NCBI RefSeq assembly: GCF_902499125.1
Contig: NZ_CABVPX010000009.1
Location: forward strand, 1-64,000
DNA: 64,000 bases
Source: Burkholderia arboris
GTDB taxonomy: Bacteria; Pseudomonadota; Gammaproteobacteria; Burkholderiales; Burkholderiaceae
Reading direction: 5' to 3'
Shown piece by piece: positions 33,984 through 42,386 of the stretch (position 1 is the first letter of the stretch; every line of letters begins with the position of its first letter). Under the pieces are notes generated by a model that saw only the letters and a program-made list of their open reading frames with translations, was not told the DNA's origin and ran no database searches. Both the position numbers and the translations under genes were made by a program.

Positions 33984-35054
33984 TCAGAACGCCGTGCGCA
34001 GCCCGAGCCCGGCCGAATCGCCGTTTCCGTAGCCGCTCGCGCGGTCGCGCAGGTAGGCCACGTAAACATCGGTCCGTTTCGACAGCCGGTAGTCGTAGCC
34101 GAGCGCCCACGTCGTTCTTGACGGGCGGTCGCGGCCGTGGCTCTTCGCGGCCATCACCGATGCGAGCACCGTGCCGAAGCCGATCGGCACCGCCGCGCCC
34201 ACCTGCCCGCTGTGCGTGCCGAGCCCGCCGCCGTCGATCGCGTCGTGCACGTACTGATAGAAAGCGGCGAACTTCACGACCTTCAGGTCGTAGCCGACGC
34301 CGGCCAGCACGGCGTCCTGCTGCGTGAAGCCGGCGATGGATGCGTTCAGGTCGCCGGGCGTCCGGTCGAATTTCGCCTGCTGGAACGCGAGCGTCGCGCT
34401 GAACGCGCGGTGTGCGTCGTAGGTGAAGCTGCCGCCCCACTGGTTCGCGCCGGTATGGCCCGGCGCGTTGCCCGTCGCATAGATCAGGTTCGCCTGCAGA
34501 GCGTGCTCGCCGGGTGTCGAAACCAGCACCGAATTGCTCCACCCGTTGTCGCCGACGAGGCCTTGCCCCGCGACGCCCTTGTACATCTGGTTCAATGCAG
34601 GTGAAAAGCCGAACGACGTCGAGAACGGATTGAAGCGCACGACGGCGATGTAGTACGGCGTCGTGTTGCGTCCCGCGCGCAGCACGCCGTACGGCGTCGC
34701 GATGCCGACATACGCGTTGCGCCCGAAGAACGTATCGCCGCCGAAGCGGCCGGCGCCGCCGTTCGACGGGCGTATGAATGCTTCGAGCGCGAACTGCAGC
34801 GCGTAGCCGCCGCCGAGCGCCTCGCGGCCGCCGATCCCCCAGAAGCTCGTCGTGAAGCCACCCGAGTTCATTGCATACGCGCGCGGCTTGCCGAGGCTCT
34901 TTTGCGTGCCGGCATAGACGTCGGCCAGCCCGTACAGCGAGACGGACGACTGGGCCGTGGCGTCGTCGGCGATCGAGCACGCGATCAGCGATGCGCCGAC
35001 GGCCGACAGCAGTCGACGGCGCCGGCCGGCAATCCGGGTTGAATGGATAGGCAT
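33984..35054 (-). CDS. Gram-negative porin (OmpC-like)
   Basis: 356 residues. The signal peptide has an Arg-rich start (MPIHSTRIAGRRRRLLSAVG) and ends near ATAQ, followed by SSVSLYGLADVYAG. GRNAYVGIATPYGVLRAGR and the final LGLRTAF are general-porin hallmarks. The frame opens further upstream to 35231 but is Arg-rich there. It is the last gene of the minus-strand run containing the lyase, hydratase and DUF917 genes, and is convergent with the GntR gene. It may admit ergothioneine or another zwitterion through the outer membrane; this is inferred from position only. Confidence 0.88.
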   Translation of the reverse strand: MPIHSTRIAGRRRRLLSAVGASLIACSIADDATAQSSVSLYGLADVYAGTQKSLGKPRAYAMNSGGFTTSFWGIGGREALGGGYALQFALEAFIRPSNGGAGRFGGDTFFGRNAYVGIATPYGVLRAGRNTTPYYIAVVRFNPFSTSFGFSPALNQMYKGVAGQGLVGDNGWSNSVLVSTPGEHALQANLIYATGNAPGHTGANQWGGSFTYDAHRAFSATLAFQQAKFDRTPGDLNASIAGFTQQDAVLAGVGYDLKVVKFAAFYQYVHDAIDGGGLGTHSGQVGAAVPIGFGTVLASVMAAKSHGRDRPSRTTWALGYDYRLSKRTDVYVAYLRDRASGYGNGDSAGLGLRTAF

Positions 35055-35118
35055 ACTGATTGAATCACATAGAGGAAGAGAACGGACGGGTGCGCGACGG
35101 CACCCGTCGAACCGAACG

Positions 35119-36219
35119 TCAGAACGCGTGGCGGATACCCGCGCGCTCGACGGCCTGCTTCTGGTTACTCGACGGATTGAAGCCCGCGATCTGCGCGACC
35201 GGCGCGTCGCCGGCGGCCTTCTGGAACGCACCCATCACATAGACGCTGGTGCGCTTGGACAGTGCATATTCGACGCTCAGGTTGAACTGGCGATACTTCG
35301 GCTCCGCGTTCGTCGCGTGGTCGCGGCCCGTCGTGTACGTATAGCCGGCGCCGATCGTCACGGCCGGCGTCGGGGTGACGAGTGTCGACAGCTCGTAGTT
35401 CTGGAACGTCGCATCGTGCCCCGCGCTGCCCTGCTGGAAGTTCGTGTTCGTGAAGTCGGCGAGCAGCTTGAGCCACTGTACGACCTGGTACGACGCACCG
35501 ACGCCGAACACCTTCTGCGCGCGCGCCGCGTCGAGGTAGTTGCCGTAGATCGCGTTCGTGAAACCCGGATAGTTCTGGTAGCCCTGTGTCGACACGCCCG
35601 GGTTGTTGATCCGCAGATAGCCGACGCCGAAGCCGACCGGGCCGGCCGCATAGCTCGCGCCGACGCTGAACGTTGCGTTGTCGGAGAAGCGGCCCGGCTG
35701 CCCGCCGAACGCATAGAGGCCGCCGAACGTGATGCCCGCGATCGTCGGGCTGCGATACTTGACCGCGTTCGAGATCGGGAAGCCGTTGTCGGTGTTGTCC
35801 ATGTCGTTCGGGTGCGCGAAGTAGTAGCCGCCGATGTTGCCGTTCAGCGTGAACGGCTCGACGTAGTCGACGATCGAATCCCACTGGCGGCCGAGCGTCA
35901 GCGTGCCGAGCTTCGTGTCGTTCAGGCCGACGTACGCGTTGCGCGAGAACGCCAGGCCGCTGCCGAGGCGGCCGGAGTTGAGGTCGAAGCCGCTTTCGAG
36001 CCGGAAGATCGCGCTCAGGCCGCCGCCGAGATCCTCGGTGCCGCGCATGCCCCAGCGGCTGCCGGCCGTCACGCCCGACGCGAGCTGCACGAGATGCTTG
36101 CCCTGCACGTTCGACACGTAGTCGACGCCGTCTTCGACGATGCCGTACAGCGTGACGCTGCTTTGCGCGTGGGCGGTGGCGGCCGCGGCGAGCGGCAGCG
36201 CGAACAGGATTTTTTTCAT
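35119..36219 (-). CDS. Gram-negative porin (OmpC-like)
   Basis: 366 residues with a short signal peptide (1-18, ending ATAHA), then QSSVTLYGIVEDGVDYVSNV. GMRGTEDLGGGLSAIFRLESGF and FSRNAYVGLNDTKLGTLTLGRQWD are the classic eyelet segments; the protein ends in phenylalanine. It is encoded between the lyase gene and a second porin gene with 64 bases between the porins. Two porins behind a catabolic operon suggest that outer-membrane uptake is limiting for its substrate. Confidence 0.9.
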   Translation of the reverse strand: MKKILFALPLAAAATAHAQSSVTLYGIVEDGVDYVSNVQGKHLVQLASGVTAGSRWGMRGTEDLGGGLSAIFRLESGFDLNSGRLGSGLAFSRNAYVGLNDTKLGTLTLGRQWDSIVDYVEPFTLNGNIGGYYFAHPNDMDNTDNGFPISNAVKYRSPTIAGITFGGLYAFGGQPGRFSDNATFSVGASYAAGPVGFGVGYLRINNPGVSTQGYQNYPGFTNAIYGNYLDAARAQKVFGVGASYQVVQWLKLLADFTNTNFQQGSAGHDATFQNYELSTLVTPTPAVTIGAGYTYTTGRDHATNAEPKYRQFNLSVEYALSKRTSVYVMGAFQKAAGDAPVAQIAGFNPSSNQKQAVERAGIRHAF

Positions 36220-36365
36220 GAGGATGTTCCGGTGCGGGGTGGTTGAAAGACGGCGAGCGGCGTGCGATATGGACGGACATTCGGGCCCCGCGCCGCGATC
36301 GAACGGCGATCGCGGCGGCGGGCGTGACAACCGACGGGTGAAACGAAGGAAGGGCGGCACGCCGC

Positions 36366-38000
36366 TCAGTTGCGATACGCGCGCAGCAGCGCATCGGCAG
36401 CGCGGAAGTCGGGCGTGAGCGGGCGGTCGCGCTGGAGGAACGCGACCTTCGTGCGCAGAGCGCGGTACAGCGGCTGCGTGGCCGGCGCGAGCGTGAACGA
36501 CGGCTGCTTGCGCTGGCGCAGGTCGATCGCCTGGCCGGCTTCGACGAGTTCGAGGCCGAGCAGCGTGTAGCTCGCGTCGATCTGCTTCTGCACGCGCTGT
36601 ACGACGTCGGGCGCGTTCGTTGCGATGTCCTCGATGCCGCCGGCAACCGGCAGGTAGTCGAGCGACACGGGCATCGCGAGCGACTTCACCGTCATCGCGA
36701 GCGCGGTCGGCGGCTTCTCCATCGCGCCGAACGCATGCACGGTGTCCTCGGTGCCGAGGAAGCGCGAGAGGCCGGTGAGGTGCGGGTCGTTCAGCTTGAC
36801 GATGCGCTGGGCGGATGCGAGTGCGTTGTGGCCGAGCGCGAGCCCGAGCTGTTCGAACGCGAGCACCCACGGCAGCGGCTCGAAGTTCGCGCTCGGCAGC
36901 ACGGCGCCGCCGCCGTCGACATAGCCGGCCGCGTCCTGCGCCCGGCTCGACTTCGGCGTGACGCCGACCGCGACGCCCGGGTTGTCGTCGCTCGAATTGA
37001 GCTGCACCTGCAGCAGCGCGCGCGCTTCGTCGTAAGTGCGATCTTCTTCGCCGAGCAGGTAGACGCCGGAGCGGAAGCTGAGCGGATCTTGCAGCGGCCG
37101 GTCCGGATCGCGGTTCCACAGGCTGCTGCCCGCGAGCAGCGTGCGCAGCGTGGCGCCCGCGCGCAGCGTCGCCGGGAACGGCCGCAGCGCGAGCGTGTCC
37201 TCGCGGAACGGCGATACGTTGCCGTTCAGCCCCTGCAGGCTCAGCGCGAACACGACCTTCGACACCTGCGCGAGCCGTGCCATGTCGGCGAGCGCCAGCG
37301 CGCCCATGCCGGCCGAATACGCGTTGGAACTGAGGATCGCGAGCGCGTCCTTGCCGTACGGGCGGATCGTCGCGATGCCGGCCGACTTCAGCGCGTCGGC
37401 GGCCGCGACCTTGCGGCCCTGGTAGTACACGTCGCCTTCGCCGAGCATCGCGAGACCGACGTGGCTCAGGATCGTGATGTCGGCCTCGCCGATCGAGCCG
37501 TCCGCCGGCATGGCCGGTGTGACGCCGCGATTGAGGAACTGCGCGTACGCGTCGACGATCGCCGGCTGCACGCCGGCGCCGCCGTCGAGCATCGCGTTCA
37601 GGCGTGCAGCCATCGCGGCGCGGGCCACGCGCACGCTCATGTCGGGGCCGACGCTGCCCGAGTGCGCATGGATCAGCCCGATGTTGAAGCGCGTCGACGC
37701 GTCGATGACTTCCTGCGACAGCTTGCCGTGCGCGTCGACCATCTCGCGGTCCTTGTTGAGGCCGACGCCGACCGTCAGCCCGTAGATCTGCTGGCCGGCC
37801 GCGGCGGCCTTCAGCAGCACGTCGTGCGCGGCGACCACGCGCTGGCGGGCGGACGGCGCGATCGACACGGCTTCGCCGTCGGCAATGCGTGCGATCGATT
37901 CGGGTGTGGCGGACCGGCCGTCGAGCGTGACGTCCGCGAAGGCCGGGACGGCGGCGAAAAGCGCGAGCGCGACCGCGCTCCGCATGAGGAAGCGTTGCAT
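36366..38000 (-). CDS. Exported ammonia-lyase homologue without MIO triad; probable ergothionase
   Basis: 544 residues of the histidine/aromatic ammonia-lyase fold. Residues 1-22 are a signal peptide (MQRFLMRSAVALALFAAVPA, cleavage after FA). Tyr 73 in YGLTVGVG and QDPLSFRSG match the family, but the triad Ala-Ser-Gly that cyclises to the MIO electrophile is missing: at 168-175 the sequence reads GSIGEADI instead of G-S-V-G-A-S-G-D. The family member that needs no MIO is ergothionase, which eliminates trimethylamine, already a good leaving group, from ergothioneine to give thiourocanate. Neighbouring genes encode the remaining steps (39370, 41035, 43377, 44759). The export signal would place this reaction in the periplasm. 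Another beta-elimination on a quaternary amino acid is the alternative. Confidence 0.8.
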   Translation of the reverse strand: MQRFLMRSAVALALFAAVPAFADVTLDGRSATPESIARIADGEAVSIAPSARQRVVAAHDVLLKAAAAGQQIYGLTVGVGLNKDREMVDAHGKLSQEVIDASTRFNIGLIHAHSGSVGPDMSVRVARAAMAARLNAMLDGGAGVQPAIVDAYAQFLNRGVTPAMPADGSIGEADITILSHVGLAMLGEGDVYYQGRKVAAADALKSAGIATIRPYGKDALAILSSNAYSAGMGALALADMARLAQVSKVVFALSLQGLNGNVSPFREDTLALRPFPATLRAGATLRTLLAGSSLWNRDPDRPLQDPLSFRSGVYLLGEEDRTYDEARALLQVQLNSSDDNPGVAVGVTPKSSRAQDAAGYVDGGGAVLPSANFEPLPWVLAFEQLGLALGHNALASAQRIVKLNDPHLTGLSRFLGTEDTVHAFGAMEKPPTALAMTVKSLAMPVSLDYLPVAGGIEDIATNAPDVVQRVQKQIDASYTLLGLELVEAGQAIDLRQRKQPSFTLAPATQPLYRALRTKVAFLQRDRPLTPDFRAADALLRAYRN

Positions 38001-38017
38001 GAAGCAGTTCTCCGAAT

Positions 38018-39340
38018 TCAGGCGTGACGTGACGTGGAAGACAGGGCGGCGATCGATACGAGCGCGATAGCGCTTGCGACCATCACGTACCAGGCAGGCG
38101 CGAACGGGTTGCCCGATCGCTGCGTGAGCCACGCGAGGATCGCCGGGGCAAAGCCGCCGAAGATCGTCGTGGCGATGTTGTAGGACAGCGACATGCCGGT
38201 GGCACGCACGCGGGTCGGGAACAGCTCCGACAACGCGGCGGGCGCGACACCGGTGAAGATCGCGACCATCACGCAGAACGCGCTCTGGACGACGATCAGC
38301 GCGGCGAGCGTGTGCACGTCGGCGAGCCAGTGCAGCAGCGGATACACCGACACGAGCATCAGCACCGCGCCGACCGCCAGCACCGTGCGCCGCCCGAAGC
38401 GATCCGACCAGCTCCCGGCGCACACGCAGGTGACGGCCATCAGGCAGTTGCCGATCAGCGACGCGATGAACGCGTCGCGTCCGTCGAAATGCAGCGCGCG
38501 CTGTACGTGCGTCGGCATGTAGATCACCAGCGCATACACGCACACGGCCCACAACACCGAGAACCCGGTACCGACCACGAGCGCACGCGGATAGTCGCGC
38601 ACGACCTGCAGCAGCGGCGTCTTGCGTTCGGCCGGCGCGTGCGCGGCGCGTGCCATTTCCGCGCGGAAATGCGGCGTTTCGTCGAGTGTCTTGCGCAGCC
38701 ACAGGCCGACCGGCGCGATCGCGAGGCCGAGGATGAACGGAATCCGCCAGCCCCAGTCGCCGATCTGTTCGCGCGACAGCGTGAGCGTCACGGCGGTGGC
38801 GACCAGCGCGCCGAGGATGTTCGACGCAGCCATGCTCGCCTGCAGCCACGATGCGTAGCGGCCCTTCTGGTCCGCCGGCGCGTGCTCGATCAGGAACGCC
38901 GCGGCGCCGCCCACTTCGCCGCCGGCCGAGAAGCCCTGCAGCAGCCGGCCGCACAGGATCAGCAGCGGCGCGCCGATGCCGATCGCGGTGAACGGCGGCG
39001 CGAACGCGATGATGCCGGTGCCGGCCGCCATCACGAGGATGGTCAGCGTCAGCGCGGCCTTGCGGCCTGCGCGATCGCCGTACACACCGATCGCGAGCGC
39101 GCCGAGCGGCCGCGCGATGAAGCCGATCCCGAACGCCATGAACGCCTCGACCAGCTCGGTGCCCGTGTCACCGCGATGGAAGAAGTTCTGCGCGATGTAC
39201 ACGGCAAAGAACGCGTAGACGGAAAAGTCGTACCACTCCAGCGCGTTGCCGATCGACGCCGCGGCGATCGCGCGCCCGGCACTCGAGGCGGGGGGCGACA
39301 CGGCCGTGGCCGTGTCGAGGGGAACCGCGGTTTGCTTCAC
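38018..39340 (-). CDS. MHS-family (ProP-like) MFS symporter
   Basis: 440 residues. A 22-residue lead is followed by IGNALEWYDFSVYAFFAVYIAQ and later ALAIGVYGDRAGRKAALT and LQGFSAGGEVGGAAAFLIEHAP, diagnostic of the metabolite:H+ symporter family (ProP, KgtP, ShiA). These carriers move betaines, oxoglutarate and related solutes. The start is GTG 39340 after AGGAG; no ATG fits. It lies 17 bases before the lyase gene and 29 after the hydratase gene in transcription order. It could import ergothioneine (a betaine) or, if the exported lyase acts first, thiourocanate. Confidence 0.88.
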   Translation of the reverse strand: MKQTAVPLDTATAVSPPASSAGRAIAAASIGNALEWYDFSVYAFFAVYIAQNFFHRGDTGTELVEAFMAFGIGFIARPLGALAIGVYGDRAGRKAALTLTILVMAAGTGIIAFAPPFTAIGIGAPLLILCGRLLQGFSAGGEVGGAAAFLIEHAPADQKGRYASWLQASMAASNILGALVATAVTLTLSREQIGDWGWRIPFILGLAIAPVGLWLRKTLDETPHFRAEMARAAHAPAERKTPLLQVVRDYPRALVVGTGFSVLWAVCVYALVIYMPTHVQRALHFDGRDAFIASLIGNCLMAVTCVCAGSWSDRFGRRTVLAVGAVLMLVSVYPLLHWLADVHTLAALIVVQSAFCVMVAIFTGVAPAALSELFPTRVRATGMSLSYNIATTIFGGFAPAILAWLTQRSGNPFAPAWYVMVASAIALVSIAALSSTSRHA

Positions 39341-39369
39341 TTCGATCTCCTGTCGTCGTGCGGACGGCC

Positions 39370-41022
39370 TTACAGCCGGATGTGCGGAATCTGCTTGCGT
39401 TCCGCTTCGTCGAGCGCTTCTTCGTAGCCGGCGTCCGCATAGCGGATCACGCCGAGCGCCGTGTCGTTGGTCATCGACAGCGTGAGACGCTGGTTCGCCG
39501 CCGCACTGCCGTCGGCCACGACGGTGATGCCTGCGCTGGTCATGTAGCCGCTGTAGCCGCCGCCGCCCGAATGGATCGCGACGAGATCGGCCATCGACGA
39601 GCAGCTCATCATCGCGTTCAGCAGCGGCCAGTCGGCTACCGCGTCGGAGCCGTCGCGCAGGTTCTCGGTCATGATGTTCGGGTGCGCCATCGCGCCGGCG
39701 TCGAGGTGATCGCGCGTGAACGCGACCGGCCCGGCCAGCACGCCGTCGCGCACCATCGCGTTGACCGCGAGCGCGAGGCGCGTGCGCTCGCCGTGGCCGA
39801 GCCACGCGATGCGCGCCGGCAGCCCTTCGAACGGCACGCATTCGCGGGCGCGTTGAATCCAGTTCGTGACGATCCGGTTGTCCGGGAAGTGCTCGAGCAG
39901 GTAGTCGTCGATGATGCGGATGTCGTTCGGGTCGTTCGACAGCGCGATCCAGCGGAACGGGCCGATCGCACGGCAGAACAGCGGGCGCAGGAACGCCTCG
40001 GTGAACACCGGGATCTCGAACGCGCGCGTGACCCCGCCGTCCTTCGCATGCGTGCGGATCAGGTTGCCGTTGTCGAACACGATCGCGCCGCGATCCTTGA
40101 AACCGAGCATCGCCTCGACGTGCCGCACGATCGACGCGCGGCTCGCGTCCATCAGCTTCGTGCGGTCGCCGTCGCGCAGCGCGCGCGCTTCGTCGAGCGT
40201 GTAGCCCGACGGCACGTAGCCGTACACGAGATCGTGCGCGGCCGTCTGGTCGGTCACGATGTCGGGCACGACGCCGCGTGCGAGGATCGCCGGGAACACG
40301 TCGGCCGCGTTGCCGAGCAGGCCGACCGAGACCGGCTCGCGCCGTGCCTGCGCGTCGCGGATCAGCGCGAGCGCTTCGTCGAGATCGCGCGCCTGCCGTT
40401 CGAGGAAGCCGATCTGCAGCCGCTTGTCGATGCGCGTCTGGTCGATCTCGACGACGAGCGTCGCCGCGTTCGCCATCCGGCCCGCGAGCGGCTGCGCGCC
40501 ACCCATCCCGCCGAGGCCGGCCGTCAGGATGAAGCGGCCACGCAGGTCGTTGTCGAAATGGCGCTCGGCGATTCGCGAGAAGATTTCGTAGGTGCCCTGG
40601 ATCACGCCCTGCGAGCCGATGTACTGCCAGTCGCCGGCCGTGAGCCCGCCCCAGCAGATCAGGTTGCGCCGCTCCAGTTCGTAGAAGTGTTCGGCCTTTG
40701 CCCACTGGCCGATCAGGTTGCAGTTCGCCATCACGACGAGCGGCGCGCTCGCGTGCGTGCGCAGCAGCGCGACGGGCTTGCCGGACTGCACGACGAGCGT
40801 GTGGTCCTCGTCCATCGTCTTCAGCGTGTTGACGATCGCGTCGTGCGACGGCCAATCGCGCGCCGCACGGCCGAGCGCCGCATAGACGATCAGTCGATCG
40901 GGATCCTCGCCGACGGCGAGCACGTTCTCGAGCAGGCGCAGCAGCGCTTCCTGGCGCCAGCCCTTGCAGCGCAGCGTGTTGCCCGACGTGACTTCGAAGG
41001 TGCGGTTCATCCGGTTCGTCAT
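39370..41022 (-). CDS. Urocanate hydratase-type enzyme, probably thiourocanate hydratase
   Basis: 550 residues, full-length for the HutU family. The NAD site TAGLGGMGGAQP (about 171-182), WQYIGSQGVIQGTYE and FTRDHLDAGAMAHPN are conserved. The active-site loop differs: typical HutU has H-H-G-G-G-V-G-M-G-F-S-Q-H-S-G, here HSGGGGYSGYMTSAG. That, and its place between a lyase and a DUF917 gene rather than in a hut operon with HutH, HutI and HutG, supports the sulfur analogue thiourocanate as substrate, giving 3-(5-oxo-2-thioxoimidazolidin-4-yl)propionate. Cytoplasmic. GGAGATCACG precedes ATG; the next start codon at residue 5 is also possible. Confidence 0.85.
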   Translation of the reverse strand: MTNRMNRTFEVTSGNTLRCKGWRQEALLRLLENVLAVGEDPDRLIVYAALGRAARDWPSHDAIVNTLKTMDEDHTLVVQSGKPVALLRTHASAPLVVMANCNLIGQWAKAEHFYELERRNLICWGGLTAGDWQYIGSQGVIQGTYEIFSRIAERHFDNDLRGRFILTAGLGGMGGAQPLAGRMANAATLVVEIDQTRIDKRLQIGFLERQARDLDEALALIRDAQARREPVSVGLLGNAADVFPAILARGVVPDIVTDQTAAHDLVYGYVPSGYTLDEARALRDGDRTKLMDASRASIVRHVEAMLGFKDRGAIVFDNGNLIRTHAKDGGVTRAFEIPVFTEAFLRPLFCRAIGPFRWIALSNDPNDIRIIDDYLLEHFPDNRIVTNWIQRARECVPFEGLPARIAWLGHGERTRLALAVNAMVRDGVLAGPVAFTRDHLDAGAMAHPNIMTENLRDGSDAVADWPLLNAMMSCSSMADLVAIHSGGGGYSGYMTSAGITVVADGSAAANQRLTLSMTNDTALGVIRYADAGYEEALDEAERKQIPHIRL

Positions 41023-41034
41023 CGTGATCTCCGT

Positions 41035-42126
41035 TCAGCGCGCGAGCGCATAGTCGGCGATCGAGATGCCGAGTGCGGCTTCGACCGGCGGATAGACGGC
41101 CGGATCGAACACCGACGACGACAGCGGAATGTGCGCCTTCGCGACGCGCAGTACGTGGATCTCCATCCCTTCCTTCAACTGCCCGGCGCTGACGGGGCGG
41201 CCTTGTGCATCGAGCGTCGTGATTACGTCGGGGTAGGTCGCGATCCGTGCGCCGTGCGCGTCGTCCACCGCCATGTGTTCGTTCATCACATGAATGACTG
41301 CGCGCTGCGCGCCGCTGCCGACATGGACGAGGCCGACGTCGAACGCTTCGCGCGTGTATTCGAGCGTGTTGCGCTCGACCTTGCCGCTCGCGACGATCTC
41401 GCCGCGGGTGGCCGCGCAGATCGCGTCGATCACCGCGCTGCCGCCGCGCCGTTCGGCGTCGATGATCGCTTCGCCGAGGGCGAGCGCGCGACTGATGCCG
41501 CCGAGCGCCGCATGCTGGCGCACGTACGAGGCGCGAATCGGATTGCGGCAGCTCGCGATGAAGCCGCCGGCCATGTCGGCCGCCTTGCGCAGCACCGGCG
41601 ACACCCTTGCGGTCGCGCCGCGCACGACCACTTCCATGTACGCATGCTGTGTGCGGTTGCCGCCGGCTGCCGCCTGGATCATCGGCGCGGTGCTCGATGC
41701 GAGGCCGAGCGAGCCCATGTCGCCGGTCGGATGGGCGCGGATGTCGCCCACTGCGTCGACCACCTTGGTGCCGAGCAGCGCGGACGGCAGCCACGCATTC
41801 AGCGTGCTCGACATCCCGTTCTGCCCGATGATGAGCCCCGCGAGCGGCTCGCCGAGCGCGTCCTGCACGAGCTGTGCGGCCTTCACGTAGTCGGCGCCGA
41901 GCATTTGCCAGTCGGTGAGGCCGCCCGGCGCGCCGATCGCGGCGGCCGTGGCGATCCACGCATCGTCCGGCAACTCGTCGATGGTGACCAGTTCGGGGCG
42001 GCCGATCGTGACCGCGAGCGTGCCGAGTTCACGGCCGTGGTCGGCCCAGCCGCCGCCGCCGCATGCGAAAACCGAACCGCCCTTGACGGCGGCTTCGACG
42101 TCCTTCGAAGACAGAATGCGTCCCAT
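41035..42126 (-). CDS. DUF917 (thiohydantoin desulfurase family) protein
   Basis: 363 residues of the DUF917/PF06032 family. VKGGSVFACGGGGWADHGRE near the N-terminus, ELPDDAWIATAAAIGAPG and HPTGDMGSLGLASSTAPM are typical. Members act on thiohydantoins, and one is the desulfhydrase that turns the thioxo-imidazolidine propionate into hydantoin-5-propionate with release of sulfide. It is the first gene of the minus-strand operon, 12 bases before the hydratase gene, so the third enzyme of the proposed route is encoded beside the second. The two follow-up enzymes are on the plus strand from 43377. Confidence 0.82.
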   Translation of the reverse strand: MGRILSSKDVEAAVKGGSVFACGGGGWADHGRELGTLAVTIGRPELVTIDELPDDAWIATAAAIGAPGGLTDWQMLGADYVKAAQLVQDALGEPLAGLIIGQNGMSSTLNAWLPSALLGTKVVDAVGDIRAHPTGDMGSLGLASSTAPMIQAAAGGNRTQHAYMEVVVRGATARVSPVLRKAADMAGGFIASCRNPIRASYVRQHAALGGISRALALGEAIIDAERRGGSAVIDAICAATRGEIVASGKVERNTLEYTREAFDVGLVHVGSGAQRAVIHVMNEHMAVDDAHGARIATYPDVITTLDAQGRPVSAGQLKEGMEIHVLRVAKAHIPLSSSVFDPAVYPPVEAALGISIADYALAR

Positions 42127-42238
42127 GTGTCGTTTGTCCTGAGAGGGGAAAAGGGCTGTACGCGCCGGCCGGAAAGCCTTGTGTGGCGGTACTGTCCAAA
42201 CGATTCTAGGGACGCCGAATATTGAGCGTTATTGCTAT

Positions 42239-42257
42239 TTTATGGAGACTTCATAAC
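42239..42257. promoter_or_regulatory. Probable LysR operator 1 (TTTAT-N8-CATAAC)
   Basis: TTTATGGAGACTTCATAAC, containing TTATG-N7-CATAA, about 115 bases before the DUF917 start. The reverse complement of 43292-43310 shows the same TTTAT-N8-CATAAC frame. The region 42127-42386 between DUF917 and LysR otherwise holds only an AT-rich promoter-like stretch and no gene. Confidence 0.6.
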
Positions 42258-42386
42258 GCGATGTTAAGCGTAGGGTAATCCCGGTGACGCTCGAGCGACA
42301 GGCTGCCTGCGCACGAATCCGTCCCTGCCGGTGCGACGACGAAACGCAGGCTGGACAACGATTCCAGCCCGTTTCGGCACCCAAAT

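Noticed and set aside
36366-38000. Ordinary histidine ammonia-lyase (hutH) annotation
   Set aside because: The MIO triad is absent, a signal peptide is present, and hutI and hutG are not nearby.
38018-41959. Minus-strand frame that would fuse the MHS symporter with a long N-terminal part
   Set aside because: The upstream part overlaps the hydratase and DUF917 genes out of frame; the true symporter starts at GTG 39340.
39358-42225. Open plus-strand frame of 955 codons
   Set aside because: Antisense to the hydratase and DUF917 genes; no recognisable domain.
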